Source: JBBRHQ01 sp963840235
Lineage (GTDB): Bacteria > Actinomycetota > Thermoleophilia > Solirubrobacterales > 70-9
Direction: 5' to 3'
NCBI GenBank assembly: GCA_963840235.1
Contig: CAWIYC010000002.1
Location: forward strand, 1 to 64,000
Length of the DNA: 64,000 nt
The notes below the pieces were generated by a model. That model did not search any database, was not told the DNA's origin, and saw only the letters and a program-made list of their open reading frames with translations. Position numbers and translations under genes: made by a program. This document shows, piece after piece, positions 35,611 through 44,070 of this stretch. Each line of letters starts with the position of its first letter. Position 1 is the stretch's first letter.

Positions 35611-38574
35611 ATGGAGAACCTCCCCGGTTCGCTCCGCCTCACATCGACGTTCCCCTTCGTCGGACGTTCGGTGGAGCTGGAAACCCTACGAACCCTGGTG
35701 CCGAGCGCTCCGGGCGAGGGCCGCCGCGTAGTGCTGCTCGGCGGCGAGCCCGGCTCGGGCAAGACTCGCCTTGCGAGAGAGTTCGCAAACGCCGCGGCGG
35801 GGGACGGGGCCCTCGTTCTGTACGGAGCCTGCGACGCCGTCGTGCGCACTCCGTACGGCCCGTTCGTCGAGGCTCTCGACCACCTGGTCCGGGTCACCGA
35901 CCCAACCGAGCTGCGGAACGCGCTCGGCTCGACCGGGGGCGAGCTGACGCGGCTCCTCCCCGATCTGCAGGTTCGAATGGGCGATCTTCCGCCTCCGGTG
36001 AAGGCCGACCCGGATACGGAGCGCCACCGGCTGCACACCGCTGTGACCGACCTCCTCACGGGAATCGGCCGCCGGCAACCGGTGGTTCTGGTGCTCGAGG
36101 ATGGTCACTGGGCCGACGCCCCCACCCTTCTTCTCCTGCGCCACTTTGCACGCGTTGCCGGGAACGCGCGCGTGCTGCTCCTCGCCACCTTTCGCGATAC
36201 CGAAGCCGACGTCCCGGAGACCCTGTCGGATGCGCTCGCCGACCTGCGCAGGTCCGATGACGTCGTTCGGCTGCGGCTGGGGGGCCTCTCTGGCGAGGAG
36301 GTGACCGAGTTCGTCCGGCGGGCAGCGGGAGGGGACCACGGCGCCGGCCTGCCCGAGCTCGCGCCGGTGATCGGTGACCTGACTGCGGGAAACCCGTTTC
36401 TCGTCTGTGAGCTGTGGCGTGATCTGGTCGAGACGCAAGTAGTCGAGATCGTCGACGGCACGATCCGGCTGACGCGGCCGCTGGCGGAGCTCGGAACCCC
36501 CGAGGGCGTTCGCGAGGTGGTCAGCCAACGCCTCTCCCGCCTGGCCTCCGGAACCATCGATCTGCTCGAGCTCGCCGCGACGGCCGGGCCGGGGTTCGAG
36601 ATCGACATCGTCCGCCGCGCAGCCGGTCTCGAGGAGGACGAGCTGCTGGCGGCGCTTGACGAGGCCGCACGCAGCGGGATGATCGAGGAGCTCCCTTCCC
36701 GGCGGCTGGCCTACGCCTTCACCCATGAGCTGGTTCGGCGGGCGCTCTACGACAGGCTCACCGGCGTGCGGCGGGCCGAGCTGCACCTGCGGGTTGCCGA
36801 GGCGCTCGAAGGCGCCGAAGGCCGTTCCGGGCGCGACCTCGCCGACCTGGCGCACCATTTCGCCGCGGCCGCGCCGCTGGGGGGGAGCAGGCGGGGGGTG
36901 GAGTACAGCCTGATGGCAGCGAAGGCGGCTGTTGCCGCGCTCGCTTTCGACGAGGCGGCGGAGCGGTTGCGGGCCGCTCTCGAGCTGGGGATCAAGGACC
37001 CTGCCGAACGAGCCGAGGTCTATCTCGAACTCGGTACCGCAAGTCACCGGGCGGGCAAGGCGCTCGAAGCCTTGGAGGCATTCCGCTCCGCAGCGGGAAT
37101 CGCCCGGGAGCTGCAGAACGCGGAGCTTCTCGCCCGGGCTGCGATCGGCTACGAAGATGCCTGCTGGCGACCGGGAATCGTCGATGTGGGCGCGGTCGAT
37201 CTGCTCGAAGAGGCGACCACCGCGCTCGGGGCGGAGAGCTCGGAGCTACGCGTCGGACTCCTCGGTGGCCTTGCTCGCGCTCTCGACTTCCAGGGGGACC
37301 ATGAACGCGGGGTGACCGTGCGCACGAATGCCGTCGAGATGGCCCGACTCCTGGGGGATCGTGCCGGCCTCGGCACGGTGCTGATGCGGTCCTACTGGTC
37401 CCGCGGGACGAGCTCGCTTGAGGAGATCCTCGAGATGCTGACCGAGGCCAGGGACGTAGGCGAGGAACTGGGCAATACGGAGATACGCGCCGAGGCGATG
37501 GCCTGGCGCGTGCCGACGTTCGTTGCGCTCTGCGACATCGAGTCCGCCAGGCGGGAGGTCGCTGTGCTTCGTCAGGTGGCGGAGCAGACAGCCCAGCCGT
37601 TCATGCTCCATGTGGCCGAGCACTATGGCTCGGCGCTTGCCCTGGGGGACGGGCGCTTGGAGGAGGCCGAGGCGATGGCGCGGCGCTCCCACGATTGGAG
37701 CCAGCTTCTGACGGGCCGAGATGCGTCGGGCGTCTACGGGATCCAGATGTTCAGCATCCGTCGCGAGCAGGGGCGGCTGGTCGAGCTGGCCCCGGTGATC
37801 AGGATCCTGGCCGGCGAGGCCAGGCGTGAGGGGCCGTGGCAGCCGGGACTCGTCTCCCTCCTGGTCGAGCTCGGCATGGAGGAGGAGGCGAGGCGGGAGA
37901 TCTCGCGGATCGCCGCCGAGGGGCTGGACGGGTTTCGCAAGTCGCTCTGGCTGGCCTCGCTCACGTATCTGACCGACGCCAGTGCGGTCCTCGGCGACGA
38001 GCCCACGGCGGCCCTCGTCTATCCGGAGCTCGAGCCGTTTTCAGGTACGAACGTGATGATCGGCCACCTGGTCGGCTACTACGGGGCCACCGACCGCTAT
38101 CTGGGCATGCTCTCCGCGACCCTCGGCGAGTGGGAGCGGGCGGAGGATCATTTCGAACGCGCGATGGAGCTGAACCGGCGCATGGGAGCAGCGACCTGGC
38201 TCGCGCACACGGCCTACGAGTACGCCCGAATGCTGCTTGCGCGCGGAGACGGCGATGGCGACCGGGTGACCGGGCTGCTCCGCGAGGCGGAGGAGCTCGC
38301 CAAGCGAATCGGCCTGATCGCGCTGCTCGACCGGATCGGCGCATTGGGGTCCTCCGCGCCGCGATCCGTGCTTCCCGACGGCCTCTCGGCCCGCGAGGCG
38401 CAGATCCTCGGTCTCGTGGCCCGGGGCCAGAGCAATCGCGAGATCGGGGCCGAACTGTTCATCAGCGAACACACCGCCGCCAACCACATTCGCAGCATCC
38501 TGCGCAAGACCGGCTGCGCGAATCGGACCGAGGCGGCCTCATATGCGCATCGGCAGGGCCTGATCGAGATGTAG
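35611..38574 (+). CDS. Large LuxR-family regulator with AAA-type ATPase domain (LAL/MalT-like)
   Basis: The 987-residue protein has an N-terminal ATPase domain with Walker A GGEPGSGKTRLAREF (about residues 47-61) and Walker B VVLVLEDGHWADAPTLLLL. A long helical TPR-like middle region follows (for example LIKD-type repeats around residues 430-850). A C-terminal LuxR DNA-binding domain is recognisable from GLSAREAQILGLVARGQSNR and EHTAANHIRSILRKTGC. Proteins of this plan bind a ligand and nucleotide and activate transcription. The ATG at 35611 has GGGAG eight bases upstream, better than the ATG at 35587. It is divergent from the FAD oxidase with about 160 bases between, a likely control region. 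Confidence 0.92.
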   Translation: MENLPGSLRLTSTFPFVGRSVELETLRTLVPSAPGEGRRVVLLGGEPGSGKTRLAREFANAAAGDGALVLYGACDAVVRTPYGPFVEALDHLVRVTDPTELRNALGSTGGELTRLLPDLQVRMGDLPPPVKADPDTERHRLHTAVTDLLTGIGRRQPVVLVLEDGHWADAPTLLLLRHFARVAGNARVLLLATFRDTEADVPETLSDALADLRRSDDVVRLRLGGLSGEEVTEFVRRAAGGDHGAGLPELAPVIGDLTAGNPFLVCELWRDLVETQVVEIVDGTIRLTRPLAELGTPEGVREVVSQRLSRLASGTIDLLELAATAGPGFEIDIVRRAAGLEEDELLAALDEAARSGMIEELPSRRLAYAFTHELVRRALYDRLTGVRRAELHLRVAEALEGAEGRSGRDLADLAHHFAAAAPLGGSRRGVEYSLMAAKAAVAALAFDEAAERLRAALELGIKDPAERAEVYLELGTASHRAGKALEALEAFRSAAGIARELQNAELLARAAIGYEDACWRPGIVDVGAVDLLEEATTALGAESSELRVGLLGGLARALDFQGDHERGVTVRTNAVEMARLLGDRAGLGTVLMRSYWSRGTSSLEEILEMLTEARDVGEELGNTEIRAEAMAWRVPTFVALCDIESARREVAVLRQVAEQTAQPFMLHVAEHYGSALALGDGRLEEAEAMARRSHDWSQLLTGRDASGVYGIQMFSIRREQGRLVELAPVIRILAGEARREGPWQPGLVSLLVELGMEEEARREISRIAAEGLDGFRKSLWLASLTYLTDASAVLGDEPTAALVYPELEPFSGTNVMIGHLVGYYGATDRYLGMLSATLGEWERAEDHFERAMELNRRMGAATWLAHTAYEYARMLLARGDGDGDRVTGLLREAEELAKRIGLIALLDRIGALGSSAPRSVLPDGLSAREAQILGLVARGQSNREIGAELFISEHTAANHIRSILRKTGCANRTEAASYAHRQGLIEM

Positions 38575-38599
38575 AGGCCGCGCTACGATCTGTTCCACG

Positions 38600-38890
38600 A
38601 TGCCCCTTTTCATGATCGAGCGGGCCTTTGCCGAGCAGCTCGAGCTGACCAGCGACGACGTCAAGCTGATCGAAGAGATCAACACGGATGAGGGTGTGCG
38701 CTGGCTGTTCTCCTTCCTCAGCGCGGACCGACGGCGCACCTATTGCCTCTACGAGGCGCCCTCCCCGGATGCGATCGTGGCCGCCGCGCGAAAGGCGGAC
38801 ATCCCGGCCGACGAAATCGTCGAGGTTGGCCCGGCCACAACGGAGCTCTCGGGTCGCCTGCGCGACTGGGCAGCCTCGCAGGCCGGGTAG
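38600..38890 (+). CDS. DUF4242 small protein
   Basis: The 96-residue product begins MPLFMIERAFAEQLELTSDD and has GVRWLFSFLSADRRRTYCLY followed by ADIPADEIVEVGPAT. This is the compact ferredoxin-like fold of DUF4242 proteins; some relatives bind nickel or assist flavin/quinone enzymes. It follows the LuxR-type gene by 25 bases on the same strand and may be in its transcript. The biochemical role is unknown. Confidence 0.82.
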   Translation: MPLFMIERAFAEQLELTSDDVKLIEEINTDEGVRWLFSFLSADRRRTYCLYEAPSPDAIVAAARKADIPADEIVEVGPATTELSGRLRDWAASQAG

Positions 38891-39075
38891 TAGCCACGAG
38901 CGACAGGCCCACGCCGGCCGCGCAACCGGGATCGGCTGGCATGCCCAGGTGGAGCCAGGATCAGGGTCGGACGGGAACACCGTCTGATACCGCGCATCGC
39001 CCTCGGTCGATCTAAAGGAAACCCGGATTGCGTTCGATGAAGGCCCGGGCGCGCATTCGACGAACGGTAGGTGGT

Positions 39076-40371
39076 ATGGAACATCGAGATTCGGCAAATA
39101 GGAACCCGGTGGGCGTACGCAGTCATCTGTCGCCCTTTCTGATGGCGCTCGCGTCCACCGCGATCGTGGCGCTCGCCTCGTCACCCGTGGCCGCGGCCGC
39201 CGACAAGGGCGCCGTGGTCGAGGTGAAGACCGCCAAGGTCGGGGCGCCGGGGAACCGCTCGGTGGCGATCGTTCCCTTCACGGACGCGATCTATCGGTCC
39301 TGCGCCGAGGCCCCGCAGAGCTCGCGCGGCTGTCAGCGCGTCGGCGGCGTCAGGGGCCGCTTCGGCATCGGCCGGCTCGAGATCACCGTCAGGCAGTGGG
39401 TCAAGTTCCTCAACACCGCCGATCCCGCCGGCCGCGACCCGCACCATCTCTACGACCCGACCGAGAGCTCCTCGGCCTGGCCGAAATACGGTCAGATCGA
39501 CTTCTCGTCCGGTGCCGGCCGGCACCGCCACTACACGGTGGCCTACCCGGAGTGGGCCGACAAGCCCTACGGCTTCGCCAGCTTCCCGCGGGCGGCGCGG
39601 TTCGTGAACTCGCTCTTCAACGGACGACTGATCTCGAAACGGGCCAGCGGCGGCGGCGGCTTTCGATACCTCACCTACCGTGTCCGCCTCTCCAATCGGA
39701 CCGAGCGGGGCATGTACGACCTGGCCCGTCACAAGCGCAGCGGCGCGACCCGCGCACACAAGGCGGGCTTCGTCGTCCCCAGCCAGAACGAGTGGATGAA
39801 GGCCGCCTACTTCGACCCCAGCGGCGGCGGCACCTACTCCTACTGGAAGTACCCGACCAACCCGGGAGTCTTCGGTGACGGAACCGCCACCGCTCCCAGC
39901 CCGGCAATCCTCGACTCCTCCACCGGCGACGTCACCAATTCGGCGACGCAGCCGTTGGCCAACTACCACGCCTCTGGACTGCCGGCGCCGACCTGGTGTC
40001 CGGCGGCCGTGGAGCCCTCCAACTGCTCCAGCGTCAACCCCTTCGGGATCGATCCCACCACCTACGCCGACCTCTACCAGGGCAGCGTCAGCAGCGTCGG
40101 TCAGGCGAAGACCACCTCGCCGTGGGGAACGCTCGATCAGGGCGGCAACGCGGTCGAGTGGACCGACACGATCACCCCGCCTCCTTCGGGGAGACCGGAC
40201 GGGCGGGTGTGGCGACGGCTGCACGGCGGCATCGCCAACGCCCCCGGGTATCAGCTCTGGCTCTCGGCGATCGGGCTCCAACCTCAGAGCAACCCGTTCT
40301 ACGACCTCACCTATCCGTGGCTGGGCTTCCGCATCGGGGTCGTTGGCAACCTGCGCCCGGGCAGGCCCTGA
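39076..40371 (+). CDS. Secreted SUMF1/formylglycine-generating-enzyme-like protein
   Basis: The 431-residue protein has a signal peptide (LMALASTAIVALASSPVAAA). It then shows an FGE-sulfatase fold: GRLEITVRQWVKFLNTADP, VPSQNEWMKAAYFDP with YSYWKYPTN, TLDQGGNAVEWTDTI, VWRRLHGG and LGFRIGVV. True formylglycine-generating enzymes have an active-site cysteine pair near the C-terminus; none is seen there, so this is more likely a structural or other secreted relative. The ATG at 39076 gives a good leader; the ATG at 39028 would add 16 basic residues. An aldo/keto reductase remnant follows in the same frame after the stop. Confidence 0.85.
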   Translation: MEHRDSANRNPVGVRSHLSPFLMALASTAIVALASSPVAAAADKGAVVEVKTAKVGAPGNRSVAIVPFTDAIYRSCAEAPQSSRGCQRVGGVRGRFGIGRLEITVRQWVKFLNTADPAGRDPHHLYDPTESSSAWPKYGQIDFSSGAGRHRHYTVAYPEWADKPYGFASFPRAARFVNSLFNGRLISKRASGGGGFRYLTYRVRLSNRTERGMYDLARHKRSGATRAHKAGFVVPSQNEWMKAAYFDPSGGGTYSYWKYPTNPGVFGDGTATAPSPAILDSSTGDVTNSATQPLANYHASGLPAPTWCPAAVEPSNCSSVNPFGIDPTTYADLYQGSVSSVGQAKTTSPWGTLDQGGNAVEWTDTITPPPSGRPDGRVWRRLHGGIANAPGYQLWLSAIGLQPQSNPFYDLTYPWLGFRIGVVGNLRPGRP

Positions 40372-40374
40372 GAC

Positions 40375-40533
40375 GGCAACGTCGTCTTCCCGAAGTCGGT
40401 GACGGCGCGGCGAATTCAGGAGAACTTCGAGCTGTTCGACTTCGAGCTGACCGAAGAGGAAATGCAGCGGATCGCCGGGCTCGAGCGCGGCGAACGGATC
40501 GGGCCGGACCCGGCGACATTCGTCTCTCCCTAG
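40375..40533 (+). pseudogene. Aldo/keto reductase C-terminal remnant
   Basis: Just after the stop of the preceding gene, and in the same frame, 52 codons read GNVVFPKSVTARRIQENFEL, FDFELTEEEMQRIAGLERGE and RIGPDPATFVSP, ending at a TAG. This is the last quarter of a typical aldo/keto reductase, including the 'P-K-S-x-x-x-x-R-I-x-E-N' NADPH-binding stretch. The barrel and catalytic Tyr/Lys are missing, and there is no start. The remnant indicates a deletion that brought the secreted gene next to the reductase tail. Confidence 0.75.
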
Positions 40534-40678
40534 CGCCGATTGCGCCCAGCGCCGATTCCGCGGGTGCCGGACCGCCTGAACCTCGATGACTCGGCGAACG
40601 TAGTCCGGCTAGTGGCTCGTGCGGCGTCCGATGCCCCTCGAGCCCCCGGATCACTCACCGAGAAAAGAGGTTCTCTCC

Positions 40679-41218
40679 ATGACGGCACGACTGCCCTTCG
40701 TCTTTCTCCTGGGCCTGATCGCGGTTGTCGCAATCGCCGGATGCGGCGGCGGCAGCGGATCCACCACAACCGCCGGAGGCGGCTCGACCGTGACCGTGGG
40801 GAAGGGCGCGGCGACGGTCGACGTGGCCAGCGCGGCAAAGCTCGGACCGATACTGGTCGACGCCCAGGGCCGCACCCTCTATTTGTTCCAGAAGGACACT
40901 GGGGGGAAGTCCAGCTGCTCGGGCAGCTGCGCCAGCATCTGGCCCCCCGACATCACGACCGGTAGCCCGAAGGCCGGCAGCGGTGTAAGCGCGTCGAAGC
41001 TCGGCGCGGTGAAGCGCAGCGACGGGACCATGCAGGTCACCTACGCCGGGCATCCCCTCTACACATACACGGCTGACACCGCCCCGGGCCAGGTCACCGG
41101 CAACGGAATCAACACGTTCGGGGGCGTTTGGAACGCCGTCCAGCCGAACGGCTCCATCGCCCCGGCGGGCAACTCCTCGGCTCCGAGCAGTTCATCCGGC
41201 GGTGGCTACGGGTACTAG
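40679..41218 (+). CDS. COG4315-type secreted lipoprotein
   Basis: The 179-residue product has a lipoprotein signal (LGLIAVVAIAGCGGG, lipobox IAGC) and a Gly/Ser/Thr-rich linker. Two repeats typical of the Lipoprotein_15 family follow: GRTLYLFQKDTGGKSSCSGS with CASIWPPD, and GHPLYTYTADTAPGQVTGNG with FGGVWNAV. It ends in a Gly/Ser tail. It would be anchored to the outer face of the membrane. The family is widespread in actinobacteria and its function is not known; suggestions include redox or surface roles. The ATG at 40679 gives the expected signal peptide. Confidence 0.88.
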   Translation: MTARLPFVFLLGLIAVVAIAGCGGGSGSTTTAGGGSTVTVGKGAATVDVASAAKLGPILVDAQGRTLYLFQKDTGGKSSCSGSCASIWPPDITTGSPKAGSGVSASKLGAVKRSDGTMQVTYAGHPLYTYTADTAPGQVTGNGINTFGGVWNAVQPNGSIAPAGNSSAPSSSSGGGYGY

Positions 41219-41292
41219 GGGCTTGATCACCCCGTTCACCTTCGGGTGCACGCGGGAATCAAGGCGGACGGGGACAATCAAGTGCCAGGAAC

Positions 41293-41769
41293 GTGGAGGC
41301 CACATTCGAGACTCAACTGGAGCGCCGGCCGGCACGCATCACCCGCCTCCGGACCTGGCTGCGACGGCGCCGGCTCGATCGCGAGCTCCTCGCAGGTCTC
41401 GACCCCAACCGAAACGTGCTCCTGATCGAGCGCTCCCGGCAGCTCACCAGCGTCTCGGGCCGCGCCGAGGTGGCGTCCCTGCTGGAGCGGGCGGTCGGCC
41501 GTGAAGACGAGCTGCAGTGGCGCCCCAACGGGGCGATCAACGTCCAGCACGGCGCGGTCCTGATCGCCACCCCCGAGATCGAGACGGTGATCGAGCGCCT
41601 GCGGGGTCCGGACCCCGTCAGCCCGCAGGGGGTGGTGTTGATTCACCGCCTGCTGAGCGATGGGGCCGGCCCGCTCTACTACGACTCCGGCGACGATCGG
41701 CAGCTTGCCGTCGTCGTGCGGAGGATCGCCGCCTCGCTGGAGCACGGCCCTGCCCTGCTGGTGCAGTGA
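41293..41769 (+). CDS. Hypothetical cytoplasmic protein, 158 residues
   Basis: The GTG-started product has no signal peptide or membrane segment. The N-terminus is rich in Arg and Leu (ITRLRTWLRRRRLDRELLAG) and the rest is an alpha/beta mix with DPNRNVLLIERSRQLTSVSG and IHRLLSDGAGPLYYDSGDDR. No family is recognised. It is compact, with normal codon use for the window. The gene is flanked by a lipoprotein gene and a convergent reductase-like gene. Confidence 0.6.
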   Translation: MEATFETQLERRPARITRLRTWLRRRRLDRELLAGLDPNRNVLLIERSRQLTSVSGRAEVASLLERAVGREDELQWRPNGAINVQHGAVLIATPEIETVIERLRGPDPVSPQGVVLIHRLLSDGAGPLYYDSGDDRQLAVVVRRIAASLEHGPALLVQ

Positions 41770-41830
41770 CGTCGCCCGTCCCGGGCCCGTGTGCCGTGGG
41801 GTCAGGTCCTGACCGAACGGCTCCCGGGGC

Positions 41831-42394
41831 TCAGGCCGGCTCGTAGGTGTGGACCGCGACGCCCGAGCCGAACGTCAGAGTGTCGGCCAGGCTGAACGTC
41901 TTCTTCTGCCGTGATTCGGGGAACGGCCGCTTGCCGCCGCCGATCATCACCGGGAAGACCATCAGGCGCAGCTCGTCGACGAGGTCGTTCTCGATCAGCG
42001 AGTGCACGAGAGTGGCGCTGCCGGCGACCAGGATCGGCCCGCCGCCCTGCTGCTTCAGCTTCCCGACCTCCTCGGCGACGTCGCCGCTGATCAGGGTCGA
42101 GTTCTCCCACCCGAGGGGGTCCTCGAGTGTCGAGGAGACGACGTACTTGGGCATCGAGTTGATCTTCTCGGCGAACGGGCCCTCCCGCTCGGGCCAGGCG
42201 GAGGCGAAGGACTCGTATGTCACCCGCCCGAGCAGGTGCGACCCGGCCTCGAGCGCCTCGCCAAGCTTGTACTGCTCCTGCTCGGGGCTCATGAAGTCCA
42301 TCACCCAGCCCGAGTGCGGGTGGGTCGGCTCGCCACCTGGCGCCTCCATGACGCCGTCAAGCGTCACGAACTCGGTCACGATCAACCTGCTCAT
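41831..42394 (-). CDS. RibD C-terminal/dihydrofolate-reductase-fold protein
   Basis: The 187-residue protein begins MSRLIVTEFVTLDGVMEAPG and has HLLGRVTYESFASAWPERE and GGGPILVAGSATLVHSLIEN, with DELRLMVFPVMIGGGKRPFP. These are the NADPH-binding and core motifs of the RibD_C/DHFR-like family common in actinobacteria. It is probably an NADPH-dependent reductase of unknown substrate. A second member is at 45398 on the other strand. Confidence 0.9.
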   Translation of the reverse strand: MSRLIVTEFVTLDGVMEAPGGEPTHPHSGWVMDFMSPEQEQYKLGEALEAGSHLLGRVTYESFASAWPEREGPFAEKINSMPKYVVSSTLEDPLGWENSTLISGDVAEEVGKLKQQGGGPILVAGSATLVHSLIENDLVDELRLMVFPVMIGGGKRPFPESRQKKTFSLADTLTFGSGVAVHTYEPA

Positions 42395-42408
42395 CTCGAT
42401 CTCCCTTC

Positions 42409-42606
42409 CTACCGTTCGAACGCGCCTATGTCCGGGTGCGGGTCGCGCTTGTTCGGGGACGGGTCGCCGGTCCTGGTCGGCGCGTAGGTCCTGGCCGGCG
42501 CCGCCGGAACGAGGGAGAGGAGGATGGCGGCGCAGAGAAGGGGAGCTCCCGAGGCGCGAATCGGGCGGGACCCGATCGGGGTTCGGCGTCTTGGTCTCAT
42601 CGGCAT
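42409..42606 (-). pseudogene. Possible internally deleted secreted beta-helix protein (DIGAFE tail)
   Basis: The 65-residue reading has a signal-peptide-like start (RASGAPLLCAAILLSLVPAA). It passes directly to APTRTGDPSPNKRDPHPDIG and ends AFER. 'TRTxDPxP' is the usual N-terminus, and 'DIGAFE' the usual C-terminus, of long secreted right-handed beta-helix proteins. Here only about 20 residues separate them. It looks like a gene whose centre has been lost, though chance cannot be excluded. It occupies most of the 380-base space between 42394 and 42775; nothing else was seen in 42607-42760. Confidence 0.35.
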
Positions 42607-42774
42607 CGTCTGGTTGGGTCCACGGCTGCGCCCGTCCCCTGCCGGCCCTGTGCGACCGGGCGCTTCCGGGTCGCAGCGACCCTACCCCGGCCGATGCCGG
42701 GTCGTCAACGGCACCTTCGCGCGCGGGCAGGCGGCGAGCGGTAGATTCGATCCGTCAAACGAAAAGGAGTGAAC

Positions 42775-43281
42775 ATGGCCGACAAACCTGTATTTCTCTA
42801 CGCCGCCGTCTACGACGATATCGGGGCCGCCGAGGCCGACTACGAGGCAGTCTTCGAGCTTCACGCTGCGGGGGCAATCGGCACCTTCGACTCGGCGGTT
42901 ATCGAGAAGGCCGAGGACGGCACGGTACACGTGCACAAGACCGAGAAGCCGACCCAGCACGGCGCCTGGACGGGTATCGCCGTAGGGGCGCTGGCGGGCA
43001 TCCTCTTCCCGCCCTCGATCATCGGCGGGGCGATCGTCGGGGGCGCTGCCGGGGGCGTTGCCGGGCACCTGTGGAAGGGAATGTCGCGTGGTGACCTGAA
43101 GGATCTCGGAGAGGCGCTCGACGAGGGCAGCGCCGCGGTGATCGTGATCGGCGAGTCGAAGATCGAGGAGCAGATCGAGAAGGCGACGAAGCAGGCCCAG
43201 AAACGGATCGAGAAGCAGATCGACGCCGACGCGGATGAGATGAAGCGCCAGCTCGACGAGGCGGTCAAGGCCGGGGCCTGA
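42775..43281 (+). CDS. DUF1269 membrane-associated protein
   Basis: The 168-residue product has an N-terminal alpha/beta part (VFLYAAVYDDIGAAEADYEA) and a Gly-rich hydrophobic stretch (GIAVGALAGILFPPSIIGGA, IVGGAAGGVAGHLW) resembling a glycine-zipper membrane insert. A highly charged coiled-coil tail follows (SKIEEQIEKATKQAQKRIEK). This is the DUF1269 layout, often seen among stress-induced actinobacterial genes. The start at 42775 has AAAAGGAG upstream; the GTG at 42769 is less likely. Function is unknown. Confidence 0.85.
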   Translation: MADKPVFLYAAVYDDIGAAEADYEAVFELHAAGAIGTFDSAVIEKAEDGTVHVHKTEKPTQHGAWTGIAVGALAGILFPPSIIGGAIVGGAAGGVAGHLWKGMSRGDLKDLGEALDEGSAAVIVIGESKIEEQIEKATKQAQKRIEKQIDADADEMKRQLDEAVKAGA

Positions 43282-43305
43282 ACCCGAGAGGCCGGCTCCT
43301 TCCTA

Positions 43306-43345
43306 AGGCAGGCGCCTGCGCGTTGTCAGGCAGGCGCCTGCGCGT
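43306..43345. repeat. Two tandem copies of an 18-base unit with a 12-base palindrome
   Basis: AGGCAGGCGCCTGCGCGT occurs at 43306-43323 and 43328-43345. Each holds the perfect palindrome GCAGGCGCCTGC (43308-43319, 43330-43341), with centres 22 bases apart, two helical turns. This suits paired binding of a dimeric regulator upstream of the DUF805 gene. The two arms could also pair as a 12-bp stem with a 10-base loop, ending the DUF1269 transcript. Confidence 0.6.
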
Positions 43346-43390
43346 CGGATTATCGGCACTAAGTACCTGGCAGACGACGAGGGGTCAGGC

Positions 43391-43504
43391 GACGCTTCGG
43401 CGGCGACCGCTGGTGCAGTTAGGGTTTGAGCAAGACAAAAGAAAGATGAGAGGGACGGTTGAGACTAGAGACGCTTCGGCGGCGACCGCTGGTGCAGTTA
43501 GGGT
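43391..43504. repeat. Pair of 35-base direct repeats, 79 bases apart
   Basis: A 35-base sequence at 43391-43425, beginning GACGCTTCGGCGGCGACCGC and ending GCAGTTAGGGT, recurs exactly at 43470-43504. The 44 bases between are A/G-rich and unlike their surroundings (about GCAAGACAAAAGAAAGATGA). The second copy ends 38 bases before the DUF805 start, so it lies in that gene's leader or promoter. No open frame covers the repeats convincingly. Confidence 0.7.
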
Positions 43505-43542
43505 CTTGAGCCAATCCCGACCTAAACGACCAAGGGGGACGC

Positions 43543-43905
43543 ATGAGCTTCGGCGAGGCTGTGAGCTCCGGATTCGAGCACTACGTCAAATTCGATGGTC
43601 GGGCTTCGCGCCCGGCGTTTTGGTGGTGGGTCCTTTTCACGTTTCTGGTTGGGATCGGTGCCAACATCATCGGTCTGGCGATCGGCAGCGTCACCGTGTT
43701 GAGTGCAATCTGCGGTCTGGCGCTCCTGCTTCCCAACCTCTCGGTGGGGATCCGCAGGCTTCATGACACCAACCGCACTGGGTGGTGGATCCTGATCGCC
43801 CTGATCCCGCTCATCGGTTTCATCGTGCTGCTGATCTTCTACCTCCAGGAGAGCGACCCGGGCGAGAATCAGTACGGGCCGCCTCCGCAGGCAGTCACGA
43901 CTTAG
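43543..43905 (+). CDS. DUF805 membrane protein
   Basis: The 120-residue protein has the DUF805 plan: FEHYVKFDGRASRPAFWWWV at the start, four hydrophobic helices, and SVGIRRLHDTNRTGWWILIA, the conserved 'R-R-L-H-D-x-x-x-S/T-G-W' loop. AAGGGGGACGC before the ATG is a good ribosome site. The family is found in many bacteria and its function is not established. The unusual repeats in its leader suggest that its expression is regulated. Confidence 0.9.
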   Translation: MSFGEAVSSGFEHYVKFDGRASRPAFWWWVLFTFLVGIGANIIGLAIGSVTVLSAICGLALLLPNLSVGIRRLHDTNRTGWWILIALIPLIGFIVLLIFYLQESDPGENQYGPPPQAVTT

Positions 43906-44070
43906 TCTTAGCCACCCGCCTGAGGCTGGCCGAGGTCGTCGAGGCCGGCTTCGGCAACTCGTCCTGCATCTTCGACACGGGCCCAACGACGTCCTCTTCC
44001 AAGGCAAGGTCACGGTCAAGCCCTGATCGGTGAACCGGGCTGCGCAGCGGCCGCCGGCTGAATCGATCGC

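Noticed and set aside
35686..37047. 453-codon reverse frame inside the LuxR-type regulator
   Set aside because: No motif; complementary to the ATPase domain.
43391..43504. Direct repeats considered as a CRISPR array
   Set aside because: Only two copies, no regular array and no cas genes nearby.
43906..44030. Short frame after DUF805 ending in a TGA near 44026
   Set aside because: The readable tail (GPNDVLFQGKVTVKP) is too short and unmatched to call a remnant.
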